Origin: Phocaeicola fibrisolvens
GTDB taxonomy: Bacteria; Bacteroidota; Bacteroidia; Bacteroidales; Bacteroidaceae
NCBI RefSeq assembly: GCF_025567125.1
Contig: NZ_JAOQJI010000001.1
Span: 127,714-191,713, forward strand
DNA length: 64,000 bases
Direction of reading: 5' to 3'
Shown here: piece by piece, positions 45,989 to 54,671 of the stretch
How positions within the stretch are numbered: the first letter of the stretch is position 1
Layout: the number at the start of each line of letters is the position of its first letter
Position numbers and translations under genes: made by a program
The notes under the pieces: generated by a model
The model's database searches: none
Told to the model about the DNA's origin: nothing
Seen by the model: only the letters and a program-made list of their open reading frames with translations

Positions 45989-46152
45989 TGGATATAGTTG
46001 AGAATCTGCCATATAGCCACCAGCAACATGGCGACGGCAATGATGTATTCTTCTTTGGCTACGGCCACTACGCCTACGGCAATGGCGGCCAGTCCGATGA
46101 CGATGCAGAGCAGCGTCATCCAGCGCAGAACTTTTTTAGGATTTTTCGGCAT
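45967..46152 (-). CDS. Small two-helix membrane protein, unknown function
   Basis: 61 residues: a basic N-terminus (MPKNPKKVLRW), two hydrophobic helices (about 12-32 and 36-53, TLLCIVIGLAAIAVGVVAVA and YIIAVAMLLVAIWQILNYI) and a basic tail WKKSLR. It lies between gmk (12 bp away) and nadD, whose start region it overlaps in another frame. That packing and the clean hydrophobic pattern support a real gene rather than a chance frame. I recognise no family and propose no function. Confidence 0.7.
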   Translation of the reverse strand: MPKNPKKVLRWMTLLCIVIGLAAIAVGVVAVAKEEYIIAVAMLLVAIWQILNYIQWKKSLR

Positions 46153-46164
46153 AGTCGGATGGAT

Positions 46165-46731
46165 TTAGTGTTGGAGAAAATGGCGGATGGTCTGCAAGGC
46201 TTCCGCTTTGGCCTTTTCCAAGTCGTCGTTGACAATCACCACGTCGAACTTATCGGCATAGTCCAGTTCGAAGGTGGCTTTTGCCAGACGGCTCTCGATG
46301 ACTTCGGGCGCATCCGTACCTCGACCTGTCAGTCGCTTGCGGAGTTCCTCGATAGAAGGCGGCTGGATGAAGACCGACAAGGCCCGGTCGCCATAGAATT
46401 TCTTGATGTTGCATCCGCCCACCACGTCGACGTCGAAAATCACGTTCTGTCCGGCAGCGAGCTGCTTTTCCACCTGTGCCTTCAGGGTGCCGTAGAAACG
46501 GTCCTTGTACACTTCCTCGTATTCCAGAAACTCGTTATTGGCAATGCGCTGCTTGAATTCTTCCGGAGTCAGGAAGAAATATTCCACGCCGTTCTGTTCT
46601 GTGCCACGGGGAGCGCGGCTGGTGGCCGAGATGGAAAATGCCAGGTTCAGGTTCTGTGTCAGCAAGTAATTGATGATGGTGGACTTGCCGGAGCCGGAAG
46701 GGGCTGAAAAGATGATAAGTTTTCCTGCCAT
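46165..46731 (-). CDS. gmk: Guanylate kinase
   Basis: 188 residues. It converts GMP to GDP with ATP. P-loop IFSAPSGSGKSTI (residues 7-19), the GMP-binding SATSRAPRGTEQNGVEYFFL, and the lid motif RLTGRGTDAPEVIESRL are all present at normal length. It is encoded 6 bp after yicC, a very common bacterial pairing, and precedes the small membrane protein and nadD in one transcript. Confidence 0.96.
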   Translation of the reverse strand: MAGKLIIFSAPSGSGKSTIINYLLTQNLNLAFSISATSRAPRGTEQNGVEYFFLTPEEFKQRIANNEFLEYEEVYKDRFYGTLKAQVEKQLAAGQNVIFDVDVVGGCNIKKFYGDRALSVFIQPPSIEELRKRLTGRGTDAPEVIESRLAKATFELDYADKFDVVIVNDDLEKAKAEALQTIRHFLQH

Positions 46732-46737
46732 ATTTTT

Positions 46738-47613
46738 TTACATTACGTTCAACACTTGTTCCTTGATTTGTTCCAGTTCGTCTTTCATCTGCACCACGAG
46801 GTTCTGCATCTCGGCATGGTTCGACTTGCTGCCGGTGGTGTTGATTTCGCGGCCCATTTCCTGTGCGATGAAGCCCAGCTTCTTGCCTTGTCCGTGTCCG
46901 CCCGCCATGGTTTCGCGGAAATATTTCAGGTGGTTGGCCAGACGCTGTTTTTCTTCGTTGATGTCCAGTTTCTCGATGTAGTAAATCAGTTCCTGTTCCA
47001 GACGGTTCTTGTCGTAATCAATGCTCAGGGTCTTTTCCAGCGCGTCGGTGATGCGTTCCCGGATTTTGGTCACACGTTCTTTCTCGTACGGTTCGATGGA
47101 CTTCAGCAGCCGTTCGATGTTGTTCAGCTTTTCCGTGAATTTCTTTTCGAGGGCGGCGCCTTCCTGTTTGCGGAAATCCACCAGGTGCTGCAAAGCCTCT
47201 TCGATGGTCTGTTTGGCCACGGTCCATTCCTCATCCGACAGTTCCTGCACGTCCACGCGCGTCAGCACGTCGGGCATGCGCAGCAGGGTGGCGAACCAGT
47301 CTTCCGGCAACGGAATGTGGCAGGTTTCAGAAATGGTTTTTATCTGGTTGTAATAGTTTTCTACGAGAGCGGTATTGATGGGAGTGGCCGATTCGGCGGC
47401 GTCTTTTTCCACCCATATACAGAAATCCACTTTCCCGCGTTCCAGGGTCTGCGTAATCAGGTTGCGGATTTCCATTTCTTTTTCACGATACAATGGAGCG
47501 ATGCGTGTGGACAAGTCCATTGCTTTGCTGTTCAACGATTTGATTTCTACGTTGATTTTTTTGTCTCCGAAGGCGGTGGTTGCTTTGCCGTATCCGGTCA
47601 TTGACTGTATCAT
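46738..47613 (-). CDS. yicC: YicC-family endoribonuclease
   Basis: 291 residues. The N-terminal YicC domain starts MIQSMTGYGKATTAFGDKKI and continues VEIKSLNSKAMDLSTRI; the C-terminal DUF1732 half ends with LGFIAQEMGREINTTGSKSN, both diagnostic. E. coli YicC has been reported to be an RNA endonuclease affecting small-RNA turnover; the Bacteroidota role is untested as far as I know. First gene of the yicC-gmk-nadD transcript. Confidence 0.93.
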   Translation of the reverse strand: MIQSMTGYGKATTAFGDKKINVEIKSLNSKAMDLSTRIAPLYREKEMEIRNLITQTLERGKVDFCIWVEKDAAESATPINTALVENYYNQIKTISETCHIPLPEDWFATLLRMPDVLTRVDVQELSDEEWTVAKQTIEEALQHLVDFRKQEGAALEKKFTEKLNNIERLLKSIEPYEKERVTKIRERITDALEKTLSIDYDKNRLEQELIYYIEKLDINEEKQRLANHLKYFRETMAGGHGQGKKLGFIAQEMGREINTTGSKSNHAEMQNLVVQMKDELEQIKEQVLNVM

Positions 47614-47643
47614 AACTCCTTTTGTTTTTTAATCATTTGAGTG

Positions 47644-47651
47644 CAAAGGTA
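47644..47651 (-). promoter_or_regulatory. -7 element for the yicC-gmk-nadD operon
   Basis: Minus-strand TACCTTTG, full match, 30 bp before the yicC ATG. Confidence 0.6.
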
Positions 47652-47791
47652 GGAAAAATCTGCATAAAGCGTAAACGGCTGTGTAAAAAACGTATGAAAT
47701 CGCTCTGCGACGGGTAGATAAAGCCTGATAACCCCGTGGAAATAAGTTTGTTTTTCCTTGTCTGTTTTTCCAGGGATACCTGCATTTTCTC

Positions 47792-47875
47792 TGTCCCACA
47801 CTGTGAAATACAAAAACCACAGTGTGGGATACATATTTCACAGTGTGGAATACAAATCCCGCATTGTGGAACAGA
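47792..47875. repeat. Tandem array of four 21-bp CACAGTGTGG units with inverted outer ends
   Basis: Four units of exactly 21 bp at 47792-47812, 47813-47833, 47834-47854 and 47855-47875, of the form AAnCCACAGTGTGGAATACA. Each contains a dyad (CCACA/TGTGG), best preserved in the second. The array begins CTCTGTCCCACA and ends TGTGGAACAGAG, which are inverted copies with one mismatch. It lies in the 449-bp divergent spacer between yicC and tsaB. The rest of the spacer holds only the two promoters. Frames across the array give a repeated heptapeptide, which is a consequence of the 21-bp period and not evidence of a gene. Confidence 0.82.
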
Positions 47876-48022
47876 GAATGTTTGGTGGCATTTGGAGGAA
47901 TGTTTGCGGAAGTTTCCGGTTTTGCGAACCGGGAGATTGGAATTTATGCAGGTCGGTTGGTCTTTCGGAAAGGCTTTGTCACTTTCTGTTCCTTTTTTCG
48001 TGAGAGAGTGAGAAGAAAAGTG

Positions 48023-48030
48023 TATATTTG
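48023..48030 (+). promoter_or_regulatory. -7 element for the tsaB-murA-dxr-rseP operon
   Basis: TATATTTG matches TAnnTTTG, 33 bp before the tsaB ATG at 48063. Confidence 0.55.
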
Positions 48031-48062
48031 CAGACTAATATATAATTGTATTGAATTTAATT

Positions 48063-48752
48063 ATGTCGTGCATTTTACATATTGAAACGTCGACGGAAGT
48101 CTGCTCGGTGGCAGTGAGCCAGGACGGGGCTTCCATTTTCTCGAAAGAAGATTTTAACGGCCCTTCGCATGCGACTGTGCTGGGAGTATTTGTAGATGAA
48201 GCCTTGTCGTTTGCCGACAGCCATGCCATTCCGGTGGATGCGGTAGCGGTGAGCTGTGGTCCGGGTTCCTATACGGGACTGCGTATCGGGGTTTCCATGG
48301 CGAAGGGAATCTGCTACGGACGGAACATTCCGCTGATTGGGCTTCCTACGCTGGAGGTGATGTGCGTGCCGGTACTGCTGGCTCACGACCTGCCGGAAGA
48401 TGCCTTGCTTTGCCCGATGATTGATGCACGCCGGATGGAAGTGTATGCGGCGGTGTACAACCGTGCCCTGAAGGTACAGCGTGAAATCGGTGCAGACATC
48501 GTAGATGAAAATTCGTATGCCGAGTTCTTGGAAAAGCATCCGGTATATTTCTTTGGCAACGGGGCCGCTAAATGCAAGGAAAAACTGACGCATCCCAATG
48601 CGCATTTCCTGGAAAATATACATCCGCTGGCCAAATGGATGTTCCCGTTGGCTGAAAAGGCGATGGCTACACAGGATTTCAAGGATGTAGCTTATTTTGA
48701 ACCTTTCTATCTCAAGGAATTTGTGGCCTCCAAGCCTAAAAAACTGTTGTAA
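48063..48752 (+). CDS. tsaB: tRNA threonylcarbamoyladenosine biosynthesis protein TsaB
   Basis: 229 residues from MSCILHIETSTEVCSVAV. ASKHA-fold scaffold that, with TsaD and TsaE, makes the t6A modification at position 37 of ANN-decoding tRNAs. Family motifs: LHIETSTEVCSVAV, SHATVLGVFVDEAL, AVSCGPGSYTGLRIGVSMAKG. A TTG twelve bases upstream is not needed. First gene of a seven-gene same-strand run; the 47-bp gap to the DUF4290 gene shows no terminator. Confidence 0.93.
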   Translation: MSCILHIETSTEVCSVAVSQDGASIFSKEDFNGPSHATVLGVFVDEALSFADSHAIPVDAVAVSCGPGSYTGLRIGVSMAKGICYGRNIPLIGLPTLEVMCVPVLLAHDLPEDALLCPMIDARRMEVYAAVYNRALKVQREIGADIVDENSYAEFLEKHPVYFFGNGAAKCKEKLTHPNAHFLENIHPLAKWMFPLAEKAMATQDFKDVAYFEPFYLKEFVASKPKKLL

Positions 48753-48799
48753 GAGAACAGATGGAAAGTCGTAGAATGTGGAATAACTGATAATTTTAT

Positions 48800-49399
48800 A
48801 TGGAATATAATACCCAGCAGCGAAAATTACCACTTCCGGAATACGGAAGAAGTGTGCAGAACATGGTAGACCATGCCTTGACCATCGAGGATCGTGCGGA
48901 ACGTCAACGGTGTGCCAATACCATCGTGAATATTATGGGAGGGATGTTTCCTCAATTGCGTGACATGGAAGATTTCCGCCGTAAGTTGTGGGATCATCTG
49001 GCTATCATGGCCGACTTTAAACTGGATATTGACTATCCGGTGGAAATCGTGAAGAAGGAAAGTCTGGAAGTGAAACCCGACCGGATTCCTTATTCGCCCA
49101 ATGTGATTCGCTATCGCCATTATGGACGATTTATCCAGGATTTGATAAAAATTGCGGTAGATTATCCGGAAGGTGAAGAGAAAAAACAGTTGATTAAGTA
49201 CATTGCCAACCACATGAAGAAAGATTACCTCAATTTTAACAAAGATGGGGTGGAAGACCAGAAAATTCTGGATGATTTGTGTGAACTGTCAGGCGGACGT
49301 ATCAAACTGTCGGCCGATGAACTTCATCTGGTAGAGCAACGTACGGTAGGACCGCGTCGTCGGCAGATGAACAACAACCAGCAAAGAAAGAAATATTAA
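48800..49399 (+). CDS. DUF4290 protein, Bacteroidota-specific, unknown function
   Basis: 199 residues, predominantly helical, beginning MEYNTQQRKLPLPEYGRSVQ and ending in a basic, Asn/Gln-rich tail (RRRQMNNNQQRKKY). The NMVDHALTIEDRAERQR and PYSPNVIRYRHYGR segments match my recollection of DUF4290. There is no signal peptide or membrane helix, so it is cytoplasmic. Its conserved position just before murA suggests a link to envelope or tRNA metabolism, but nothing in the sequence shows one. Confidence 0.85.
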   Translation: MEYNTQQRKLPLPEYGRSVQNMVDHALTIEDRAERQRCANTIVNIMGGMFPQLRDMEDFRRKLWDHLAIMADFKLDIDYPVEIVKKESLEVKPDRIPYSPNVIRYRHYGRFIQDLIKIAVDYPEGEEKKQLIKYIANHMKKDYLNFNKDGVEDQKILDDLCELSGGRIKLSADELHLVEQRTVGPRRRQMNNNQQRKKY

Positions 49400-49414
49400 T
49401 CAAAATCGGATACT

Positions 49415-50722
49415 ATGGCTTCATTTGTAATCGAAGGAGGGCACAAACTGCAGGGGGAGATTGTGCCTCAGGGGGCTAAGAACGAAGTGCTGCAGGTGCT
49501 TTGTGCTACGTTGTTGACAGACGAGGAAGTGATTATCGGAAACATTCCGAATATTCTGGATGTCAATAACCTGATACAGCTGCTCCGTGATATGGGCGTA
49601 AAAGTAGCAAAAACAGGAAGTGATACGTTCTCTTTTCAGGCGGATAATTTGAATCTGGCTTACCTGGAAAGCGATGAGTTCTTGGGACGCTGCTCCAAAC
49701 TGCGTGGCTCGGTCATGTTGGTCGGTCCTTTGATTGCCCGTTTTGGGAAAGCAATGATTTCCAAACCGGGAGGTGACAAGATTGGTCGCCGGCGTTTGGA
49801 TACCCATTTCTTGGGTATTCAGAAACTGGGTGCTTCGTTTGATCACGATGCTGCGAAAGGTCGTTTTTGTATTACTGCTGACAAGCTGAAAGGTACGTAT
49901 ATGTTGCTGGATGAGGCATCTGTCACAGGTACGGCCAATATTATTATGGCGGCAGTGCTGGCCGAAGGAGTCACCACGATTTACAATGCGGCCTGTGAGC
50001 CTTATGTACAGCAGTTGTGCCGGATGTTGAACCGGATGGGTGCCAAAATCTCGGGCATCGCTTCCAATTTGCTGACCATTGAGGGTGTGAAGAGCCTGAA
50101 AGGTTGTGCGCATACGGTGTTGCCGGATATGATTGAGGTGGGAAGTTTTATTGGCATGGCGGCTATGACGGCCAGTGAAATCACGATCAAGAATGTGTCG
50201 TATGAAAATTTAGGAATCATTCCCGACAGTTTCCGTCGGCTGGGTATTCAGCTGGAGCAGCGGGGCGACGATATTTATGTGCCCGCACAGGAACACTATC
50301 AGATTGATTCGTTCATTGATGGCTCTATCATGACGATTGCCGACGCTCCATGGCCGGGACTGACTCCCGACTTGCTGAGTGTGATGCTGGTGGTAGCTAC
50401 CCAGGCCAAAGGAAGTGTGCTGATTCACCAGAAAATGTTTGAAAGCCGCCTGTTCTTCGTGGATAAGCTGATTGACATGGGGGCGCAGATTATCTTGTGC
50501 GACCCACACCGCGCCGTGGTCATCGGTCATGACCGTAACTTCTGTCTGCGGGGAGGCAATATGACCTCTCCGGATATCCGTGCCGGCATTGCTTTGCTGA
50601 TTGCGGCTTTGGGAGCGAAAGGTATCAGCCATATCCATAACATTGAACAGATAGACCGGGGATACCAACACATTGAACAGCGACTGAGTGCGCTGGGAGC
50701 ACGTATCACCCGTATAGAATAA
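49415..50722 (+). CDS. murA: UDP-N-acetylglucosamine 1-carboxyvinyltransferase, Cys-to-Asp variant
   Basis: 435 residues. It adds enolpyruvate to UDP-GlcNAc, the first committed step of peptidoglycan synthesis. The inside-out alpha/beta barrel motifs are present (GAKNEVLQVLCATLLTDE, MLVGPLIARFGKAM). In the active-site loop the usual PGGC is replaced by PGGDKIGRR, so the residue equivalent to E. coli Cys115 is Asp121. That substitution is known to preserve activity while preventing covalent attack by fosfomycin, as in mycobacterial and chlamydial MurA. It starts 15 bp after the DUF4290 gene and is followed 3 bp later by rimM. Confidence 0.95.
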   Translation: MASFVIEGGHKLQGEIVPQGAKNEVLQVLCATLLTDEEVIIGNIPNILDVNNLIQLLRDMGVKVAKTGSDTFSFQADNLNLAYLESDEFLGRCSKLRGSVMLVGPLIARFGKAMISKPGGDKIGRRRLDTHFLGIQKLGASFDHDAAKGRFCITADKLKGTYMLLDEASVTGTANIIMAAVLAEGVTTIYNAACEPYVQQLCRMLNRMGAKISGIASNLLTIEGVKSLKGCAHTVLPDMIEVGSFIGMAAMTASEITIKNVSYENLGIIPDSFRRLGIQLEQRGDDIYVPAQEHYQIDSFIDGSIMTIADAPWPGLTPDLLSVMLVVATQAKGSVLIHQKMFESRLFFVDKLIDMGAQIILCDPHRAVVIGHDRNFCLRGGNMTSPDIRAGIALLIAALGAKGISHIHNIEQIDRGYQHIEQRLSALGARITRIE

Positions 50723-50725
50723 GGT

Positions 50726-51238
50726 ATGATTAGAAAAGAGGAAGTTTTTAAGATAGGAATCATCAACAAGCCGCATGGGGTAAAAGGTGAAGTCTCGTTT
50801 ACGTTTACCGACGACATCTTCGACCGGGTGGATTGTGAGTATCTGATTCTGTTGCTGGACGGGATTCTGGTCCCGTTCTTCATCGAGGAGTATCGTTTCC
50901 GCTCCGATAACGTGGCTCTGGTGAAATTCGAGGGAGTGGATACAGCGGAAAAGGCACGTAGTTTTACCAACGTGGAAGTGTATTTCCCGGTGAAGTACAT
51001 GGATGAGCAAGATGAAATCACGTCGTGGAATTTCTTCGTCGGATTTAAGGTACACGATGTGCATCATGGTGATTTGGGTGAAGTAGTGGATGTGGATGAT
51101 GCTACGATGAATGTCTTGTTTGTCATAGAGAAGGAGGGGGAAGAACTGCTTTTGCCTGCTCATGAAGAGTTTATACTCAACATTGACAGGGAACAGAAAC
51201 TTTTGACGGTAGACATTCCCGACGGTTTATTGGACTAA
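50726..51238 (+). CDS. rimM: Ribosome maturation factor RimM
   Basis: 170 residues. N-terminal RimM domain (FKIGIINKPHGVKGEVSF) and a C-terminal PRC-barrel (about 95-170, FFVGFKVHDVHHGDLGEVVDVD, LLPAHEEFILNID). It helps 30S head assembly by binding S19. Normal length. It usually pairs with rpsP, rimM or trmD genes, but here it lies between murA and an M23 peptidase, the arrangement I associate with Bacteroides. Confidence 0.93.
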   Translation: MIRKEEVFKIGIINKPHGVKGEVSFTFTDDIFDRVDCEYLILLLDGILVPFFIEEYRFRSDNVALVKFEGVDTAEKARSFTNVEVYFPVKYMDEQDEITSWNFFVGFKVHDVHHGDLGEVVDVDDATMNVLFVIEKEGEELLLPAHEEFILNIDREQKLLTVDIPDGLLD

Positions 51239-51250
51239 AAAGCTTGTGGC

Positions 51251-52108
51251 ATGAAAAAGAAAGGGCGTAAGGCATTTTGGCGGAATATTAAGTTTAAATA
51301 TAAACTGACCATCATTAACGAAAATACCTTGGAAGAGGTAGTAGGCATTCATGTGTCGAAGTTGAACGGATTCTCTGTATTGCTTGCTACTTGTACGGTA
51401 ATCTTTCTTTTGGCTGCCATTATTATTGTGTTTACTCCTTTGCGGAATTATCTTCCGGGCTACATGAACAGTGAAGTCCGTTCGCAGGTGGTGACGAATG
51501 CACTGAAGGCTGATTCACTGGCAGATGCCTTGGAAAGGCAAAATAGGTATATCATGAATATACAGGATATCTTCAGTGGAAAGGTAAATGTGGATACCGT
51601 GCAGTCGATAGACTCATTGACCTCCATCCGGACGGCAGAATTGATGGGCCGTTCAAAAGAAGAGGATGATTTCCGGCGGAAATATGAAGAACGGCAAAAG
51701 ACCGAATTGGCTACTGGAACGGAGGAACATGAATTGTCGGGACTGTTGTTTTTCCGTCCTACAAAGGGGATTGTAGTCAAGGATTTCTCTCCGGCACACC
51801 AACATTATGGAGTAGATATGGCGGCTGCCATGGACGAAAGTATCGTGGCTGCTATGGATGGTACGGTGATGCTGGTGGTGCAGACGCCCGACAAGGGTTT
51901 CCTGATTCAGATTCAGCATGAACAGAATTTTATTTCCATTTATAAGCATTGCGGCACTCCGAGGAAGAAGGAAGGCGACCGTGTAAAAGGAGGAGAAGTT
52001 ATCGCATTGGCCGGAACGGAGGACGAAGGCAGACATGTGTCGCATGTGCATTTTGAACTGTGGCACGAGGGAGCTCCGATTGATCCGGCAAAATATGTTG
52101 TATTTTAA
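51251..52108 (+). CDS. M23-family peptidoglycan endopeptidase, membrane-anchored
   Basis: 285 residues. A basic cytoplasmic N-terminus (MKKKGRKAFWRNIKFKYK), one membrane helix (about 38-58, LLATCTVIFLLAAIIIVFT), a periplasmic helical stretch (about 70-160) and a LytM domain. Zinc-site motifs are present: HQHYGVDMAA (HxxxD) and VSHVHFELWHEG (HxH), so it is probably catalytic and not a degenerate LytM activator. It would cut peptide cross-links during wall growth or division. It lies 4 bp upstream of dxr in the murA operon. Confidence 0.9.
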   Translation: MKKKGRKAFWRNIKFKYKLTIINENTLEEVVGIHVSKLNGFSVLLATCTVIFLLAAIIIVFTPLRNYLPGYMNSEVRSQVVTNALKADSLADALERQNRYIMNIQDIFSGKVNVDTVQSIDSLTSIRTAELMGRSKEEDDFRRKYEERQKTELATGTEEHELSGLLFFRPTKGIVVKDFSPAHQHYGVDMAAAMDESIVAAMDGTVMLVVQTPDKGFLIQIQHEQNFISIYKHCGTPRKKEGDRVKGGEVIALAGTEDEGRHVSHVHFELWHEGAPIDPAKYVVF

Positions 52109-52112
52109 AGTT

Positions 52113-53270
52113 ATGAAAAAACAGATTGCCATATTAGGTTCTACCGGTTCCATCGGTACGCAGGCTCTTCAAGTGATTGGGGAGCATCCTGATTTGTATG
52201 AGGTATATGCGCTTACGGCCAACAACAAGGTGGAGTTGCTGGCTGAACAGGCACGTAAGTTTCACCCGGAGGTGGTGGTGATAGCAAATGAAGACAAATA
52301 TAAAGCATTGAAGGAAGCATTGGCCGACGAGCCGGTGAAAGTATATGCCGGAGCCGAGGCGTTGTGTCAGGTGGTCGAGTCGCAGCCCATCGACATCGTA
52401 TTGACAGCCATGGTGGGGTATGCCGGCCTGAAACCGACTATCAATGCCATTAAGGCTGGAAAAATCATTGCTTTAGCTAATAAGGAGACCTTGGTAGTGG
52501 CCGGTGAACTGATTACCGGACTGGCTCGGCAGTATAAGACACCGATTTTGCCGGTGGATTCTGAACATTCAGCCATTTTCCAGTGTTTGGAAATTAACAA
52601 TCCCGTACACAAGGTGATTCTGACGGCTTCGGGAGGACCGTTCCGTACGTTTACCATGGAGCAGTTGCAGACGGTAACCAAAGAGCAGGCTCTGAAGCAT
52701 CCCAACTGGTCGATGGGAGCGAAAATCACGATTGACTCTGCGTCGATGATGAACAAAGGCTTTGAGGTGATTGAGGCCAAATGGCTGTTTGGAGTAACTC
52801 CTGCGCAGATTGAGGTGGTGGTGCATCCGCAGTCGGTGATTCATTCCATGGTGGAATTTGAAGACGGGGCGGTGAAAGCCCAACTGGGCGTACCCGACAT
52901 GCGTCTGCCTATCCAATATGCCTTCTCGTATCCGAAGCGGGAGCATCTTTCGGGCGAGCGGCTGGATTTTGCCAAATACAATACGTTGACTTTCGAGAAA
53001 CCAGACACGCAGCGTTTCCGCAACTTGGCACTGGCTTACGAGGCTCTGCACCAGGGAGGAAACATGCCTTGTATCGTGAATGCGGCCAATGAGGTGGTGG
53101 TGGCTGCCTTTTTGAAAGACCAGATTTCATTTTTGGGAATGAGTGACGTGATTGAAAAAGCAATGAATCGCGTACCTTTTATCCAGACACCTACTTATGG
53201 TGATTATGTGGCTACCGATGCCGAAACACGGCGTATTGCCGCAGAATTGGTGATTAATGGGATGAAATAA
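52113..53270 (+). CDS. dxr: 1-deoxy-D-xylulose 5-phosphate reductoisomerase
   Basis: 385 residues from MKKQIAILGSTGSIGTQAL, the NADPH-binding motif. It converts DXP to MEP, the committed step of the non-mevalonate isoprenoid pathway. Substrate and metal motifs: NKETLVVAGELI, LPVDSEHSAIFQCL, LTASGGPFR, IDSASMMNKGFEVIEA. A frame opening at 52035 overlaps the preceding gene and adds 26 unrelated residues; the start at 52113, 4 bp after the M23 stop, is clear. Confidence 0.96.
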   Translation: MKKQIAILGSTGSIGTQALQVIGEHPDLYEVYALTANNKVELLAEQARKFHPEVVVIANEDKYKALKEALADEPVKVYAGAEALCQVVESQPIDIVLTAMVGYAGLKPTINAIKAGKIIALANKETLVVAGELITGLARQYKTPILPVDSEHSAIFQCLEINNPVHKVILTASGGPFRTFTMEQLQTVTKEQALKHPNWSMGAKITIDSASMMNKGFEVIEAKWLFGVTPAQIEVVVHPQSVIHSMVEFEDGAVKAQLGVPDMRLPIQYAFSYPKREHLSGERLDFAKYNTLTFEKPDTQRFRNLALAYEALHQGGNMPCIVNAANEVVVAAFLKDQISFLGMSDVIEKAMNRVPFIQTPTYGDYVATDAETRRIAAELVINGMK

Positions 53271-53311
53271 AAATCTAAATTATATAATATAAAGTAAGAA
53301 GTTAAGTAGAA

Positions 53312-54652
53312 ATGGAAACATTTTTGATTCGTGCCCTTCAGTTGATTCTCAGCTTGTCGTTGCTGGTGATTATTCATGAGGGGGGACATTTTTTCTTCGC
53401 CCGCCTGTTCAAGATTCGGGTGGAGAAGTTTTATATATTCTTTGACCCTTGGTTTTCGCTGTTCAAGTACAAACCGAAGAACAGTGACACGGAATATGGA
53501 GTGGGATGGTTGCCGTTAGGTGGGTATTGCAAGATTTCGGGAATGATTGACGAGTCGATGGATACCGAACAGATGAAACAGCCGGCCCAGCCGTGGGAGT
53601 TCCGTTCCAAACCGGCGTGGCAGCGTTTGCTGGTCATGATAGGAGGAGTCTTGATGAACTTCCTGCTGGCCTTGTTCATTTATTCCATGATTCTGTTTAC
53701 GTGGGGAGATCGTTACACGGCTTTGAGTGACATGACCATGGGCATGAAATTCAGTGAGCATGCGAAGGAAATCGGCTTTCGTGACGGAGATATTTTGAAG
53801 AGTGCTGACGGCGAGGAACTGACTCGTTTCAATATGGACATGATTCGCAGCATTGTGGAGGCTCGTGAGGTTACCGTGTTGCGGAAAGGACAGGAAAAGA
53901 AAATTCTGTTGCCGGAACTGAGCTTGCTGGATGTGGCAAAAGAGGATCCTCCTTTTGTGGATGTATTTTATCCAAATGTGGTCGATTCGGTGCTGCCGGG
54001 CGGAGGATTTGCCAAGGCAGGTGTTCAAAAAGGAGATTCTTTGTTGGCATTCAATGGAAAGACGATGACTTCATGGAATGAGTTCCTGGACAATATGGCA
54101 GATTTGAAGGCGAAAGCCGAATTGGATAAAAAGACATCGGCTGAGTTTACGTTGGTATATTCACGTGCCGGCGTGCGGGATACAGTTAAAGTCTTGACTG
54201 ACGATAAGTTTAAGGTAGCGGCCATGGGAGGTTTGGTAGATTACAAACAACGTACGTTGACTTATGGATTCTTTGAATCCTTCCCGGCAGGAGTTACTTT
54301 AGGAGTAAATACCTTGAAAGGCTATGTGAATGACATGAAATATGTATTCACGAAAGAGGGTGCCAAGAGTGTGGGAGGTTTTGCCACCATTGGAAGTATC
54401 TTCCCGAAGGTATGGGACTGGCAGCGTTTCTGGGAAATGACGGCCTTCTTGTCCATTATTCTGGCTTTTATGAACATTCTGCCGATACCGGCACTCGACG
54501 GTGGCCATGTCTTGTTCTTGCTGTACGAGATTATCGCCCGCCGGAAGCCGAGTGACAAATTCTTGGAATATGCACAGATGGTGGGAATGTTCCTGCTGTT
54601 CGGCTTGCTTATCTGGGCCAACTTCAACGATGTGTTGAGGTTCTTGTTTTAG
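53312..54652 (+). CDS. rseP: RseP-family site-2 intramembrane metalloprotease
   Basis: 446 residues. Zinc motif VIIHEGGHFFFARLF (His22, Glu23, His26) in the first membrane helix, two PDZ domains in the periplasmic insert (about 130-290), and the third zinc ligand in PIPALDGGHVLFLL near residue 395. In other bacteria it releases anti-sigma factors or clears signal peptides by intramembrane cleavage. The anti-sigma substrate here is not in the window. Last gene of the tsaB-murA-dxr run, followed at once by a strong terminator. Confidence 0.94.
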   Translation: METFLIRALQLILSLSLLVIIHEGGHFFFARLFKIRVEKFYIFFDPWFSLFKYKPKNSDTEYGVGWLPLGGYCKISGMIDESMDTEQMKQPAQPWEFRSKPAWQRLLVMIGGVLMNFLLALFIYSMILFTWGDRYTALSDMTMGMKFSEHAKEIGFRDGDILKSADGEELTRFNMDMIRSIVEAREVTVLRKGQEKKILLPELSLLDVAKEDPPFVDVFYPNVVDSVLPGGGFAKAGVQKGDSLLAFNGKTMTSWNEFLDNMADLKAKAELDKKTSAEFTLVYSRAGVRDTVKVLTDDKFKVAAMGGLVDYKQRTLTYGFFESFPAGVTLGVNTLKGYVNDMKYVFTKEGAKSVGGFATIGSIFPKVWDWQRFWEMTAFLSIILAFMNILPIPALDGGHVLFLLYEIIARRKPSDKFLEYAQMVGMFLLFGLLIWANFNDVLRFLF

Positions 54653-54671
54653 CGAAAGTTTCAAATGAAAT

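Noticed and set aside
47736..48011. Open frame encoding a repeated heptapeptide (PHCEIQK / PQCGIHI / SQCGIQI)
   Set aside because: The repetition is produced by the 21-bp DNA period; the frame has no promoter or start context, and other frames over the array are equally open.
52035..52112. 26-residue extension of Dxr overlapping the M23 peptidase
   Set aside because: The NADPH-binding motif starts at 52113, and the extension is the shadow of the HxH-containing end of the M23 gene.
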